6,429 nt of DNA from Enteractinococcus helveticum (GTDB lineage Bacteria; Actinomycetota; Actinomycetes; Actinomycetales; Micrococcaceae). The DNA is taken from positions 1-6,429 of the forward strand of contig NZ_DYXC01000018.1 in NCBI RefSeq assembly GCF_020742345.1, in the 5' to 3' direction. Below the pieces are notes generated by a model that saw only the letters and a program-made list of their open reading frames with translations, was not told the origin of the DNA and made no database searches. Shown piece after piece: positions 5,075-6,429 of the stretch. Each line of letters starts with the position of its first letter. Positions within the stretch are counted from its first letter, which is position 1. The position numbers and the translations under genes were made by a program.

Positions 5075-6429
5075 ATGCGTCTGGATACCCTTATTCATAA
5101 TGCAGATATCATTACGGGTGATCCGAACCGCCCCACGGCCTCCCGAATTGGGATTTGGCAGGGGCTCATCGTGGGTCTTGATGAACAACTTGATCCGCTG
5201 CTCAAGGGCCCGTATGCCGCGGCACCCGCACAGGTATTCGATGTGGCTGGCGCGTGTATTGTGGCCGGGTTCAACGACGTGCACGCCCACAGTGTGTGGT
5301 TTGGGCAGACACTGATTGAAATCGATTTGGCCGAGGCGAAGACTCCCGACGATGTCTATGCTGCCATCGCGTCCCGAATCAATGCTTTTGAGCATGGCGA
5401 TTGGGTGATCTGTTCAAATTTCAACCCACTGCAGATGACCGGCAGCATAGATCGTGATCGTCTCGATACGGTTGCCCTGGGGCACCCGGTGCTGATTAAA
5501 CACCGTTCCGGCCACGCGTACACGATCAACGGTGTGGCGCTTGATCTTGCGGGTATTGAAGACCGCCCAACCGCACAGCCGGAGGGTGGAGAGATCGTGA
5601 CAGATGAGACGGGCCGGGCCACCGGGCTACTCGATGAAAACGCGATGCGCGCTGTTCAGGATTTGCTGCAGCCTGAGGCGCTCGAACCAGTGACAGACGC
5701 CCTTGCAGCCGCGTCGCAACACTACCTGGCCGAAGGGCTGACATCGGTGACCGATGCGGGGATTGCCGGTGGCTGGATTGGGCACACCCCAAGAGAATTC
5801 GCGGCCTATCAGTTGGCTGTCGACCGCGACCTGCTCAAACACCGGTCCCAAACCATGGTCACCATGGATGCCCTGCACGAATTGCCCGGTCATTCCAAAG
5901 ACCCATCGGCACGCGGCCTGGATGCCGGGATCCGCTCCGGGGCGGGCGATGCGCGTCTACAAATTGGACCGGTCAAAGTCTTCACCGATGGTTCCCTGCT
6001 CGGTGCCACAGCCGCGATGACCGAAGAATACTCGCATTGTCAGCACAACCACGGTTATATGCAGGGCGACCCCGAGACCATGCGCGCTCAGGTAATCCAG
6101 GCAGCCGGTGCCGGCTGGGCGCTGGCCCTACACGCGATCGGCGATGCGGCGATCGACTTTGCCATCGAAACCATCACCGAAGCCCGTCGCATCCACGGTT
6201 CCGGTCCCCTCCCCGACCGCATTGAACACGGCGGGGTGGTCCGCGACGATCAAATCGCTCGAATGGCCGACCAGAATATTGTGTTGGTCCCTCAGCCGTA
6301 TTTCATTTCCGTATTTGGCGAGGGGATGTTCCACAATCTTGGCCCAAATCGCGCCACGCTGTCGTATCCGGCACGAAGATTGCTCGACGCTGGTATGATC
6401 CTGCCTGGAAGCTCGGACCGCCCGGTCGC
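5075..6429 (+). CDS. YtcJ-like metal-dependent amidohydrolase (Amidohydro_3), 3' end outside the window
   Basis: 451 residues are visible; the family usually has 530-560, so the C-terminal barrel end and beta-sandwich are cut off by the window. Marks in order: AGFNDVHAH (64-72, metal ligands H70 and H72), GHPVLIKHRSGHAYTINGVAL (136-156), PEGGEIVTDETGRATGLL (169-186), VKVFTDGSLLGATAAM (300-315), LHAIGDAA (352-359, metal ligand H353), RIEHGG (382-387, H385) and GSSDRP (445-450, D448). These define the YtcJ branch of the amidohydrolase superfamily, which includes N-substituted formamide deformylase and many uncharacterised enzymes that hydrolyse amide-type bonds in the cytoplasm. There is no signal peptide. 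The first histidine motif is normally PGFxDxHxH; here the proline is alanine. ATG 5075 is chosen for its GAAAGGA site ten bases upstream and because homology starts at once (DTLIHNADIITGD). An overlapping frame from ATG 5049 is a shadow. The substrate is unknown. Confidence 0.92.
   Translation, partial: MRLDTLIHNADIITGDPNRPTASRIGIWQGLIVGLDEQLDPLLKGPYAAAPAQVFDVAGACIVAGFNDVHAHSVWFGQTLIEIDLAEAKTPDDVYAAIASRINAFEHGDWVICSNFNPLQMTGSIDRDRLDTVALGHPVLIKHRSGHAYTINGVALDLAGIEDRPTAQPEGGEIVTDETGRATGLLDENAMRAVQDLLQPEALEPVTDALAAASQHYLAEGLTSVTDAGIAGGWIGHTPREFAAYQLAVDRDLLKHRSQTMVTMDALHELPGHSKDPSARGLDAGIRSGAGDARLQIGPVKVFTDGSLLGATAAMTEEYSHCQHNHGYMQGDPETMRAQVIQAAGAGWALALHAIGDAAIDFAIETITEARRIHGSGPLPDRIEHGGVVRDDQIARMADQNIVLVPQPYFISVFGEGMFHNLGPNRATLSYPARRLLDAGMILPGSSDRPV

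Noticed and set aside
5049..5315. A plus-strand frame starting ATG 5049 at the divergent promoter
   Set aside because: It overlaps the amidohydrolase in another frame and shows no motif, while the frame from 5075 contains the whole YtcJ-like signature series.

Overview
The window looks like chromosomal DNA of a Gram-positive actinobacterium, probably a Micrococcales relative. The reasons are the moderately high GC, frequent GTG starts with GGAGG-type ribosome sites, and protein families typical of that group (MHS-type MFS carrier, PucR regulator, YtcJ-like amidohydrolase, MmcQ/YjbR protein, DUF368 protein). This is inferred from codon use and family style; no marker gene fixes the taxon.

Layout. 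Every recognisable gene except the last is on the minus strand. At the left edge (1-132) is the 5' end of a DUF368 / undecaprenyl-phosphate translocase gene. Bases 133-342 hold no gene but carry three 23-bp-spaced direct repeats that resemble an insertion-sequence end, plus a short palindrome. Bases 343-1827 look like a decay zone with three items: an MmcQ/YjbR-like gene with a recognisable C-terminus but an unrelated N-terminus; a nucleotidyltransferase gene (AbiEii/MenT-like toxin style) broken by a +1 and a -1 frameshift; and an intact small gene that overlaps its start by four bases (GTGA), as in a two-gene toxin-antitoxin operon. A 24-bp dyad about 100 bases upstream of that pair could be its operator. 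Bases 1943-2146 hold no gene I can name, only a hairpin, and a short open frame follows the transporter stop.

The right half (2312-6429) is a coherent catabolic module. A PucR-family activator gene (3763-5007) is followed on the same strand by an MHS-family symporter (2312-3670). Divergently, across a 67-bp gap, runs a YtcJ-like metal-dependent amidohydrolase that leaves the window at 6429. The simplest reading is import of a small organic solute by the carrier, hydrolysis of an amide or related bond by the cytoplasmic amidohydrolase, and control by the PucR protein from the shared intergenic region. The substrate cannot be read from the sequence.

I found no tRNA, rRNA, CRISPR array or intact transposase. 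The most unusual points are the paired compensating frameshifts in the nucleotidyltransferase, its intact and poorly characterised partner gene with an upstream dyad, and the 23-bp repeat block.
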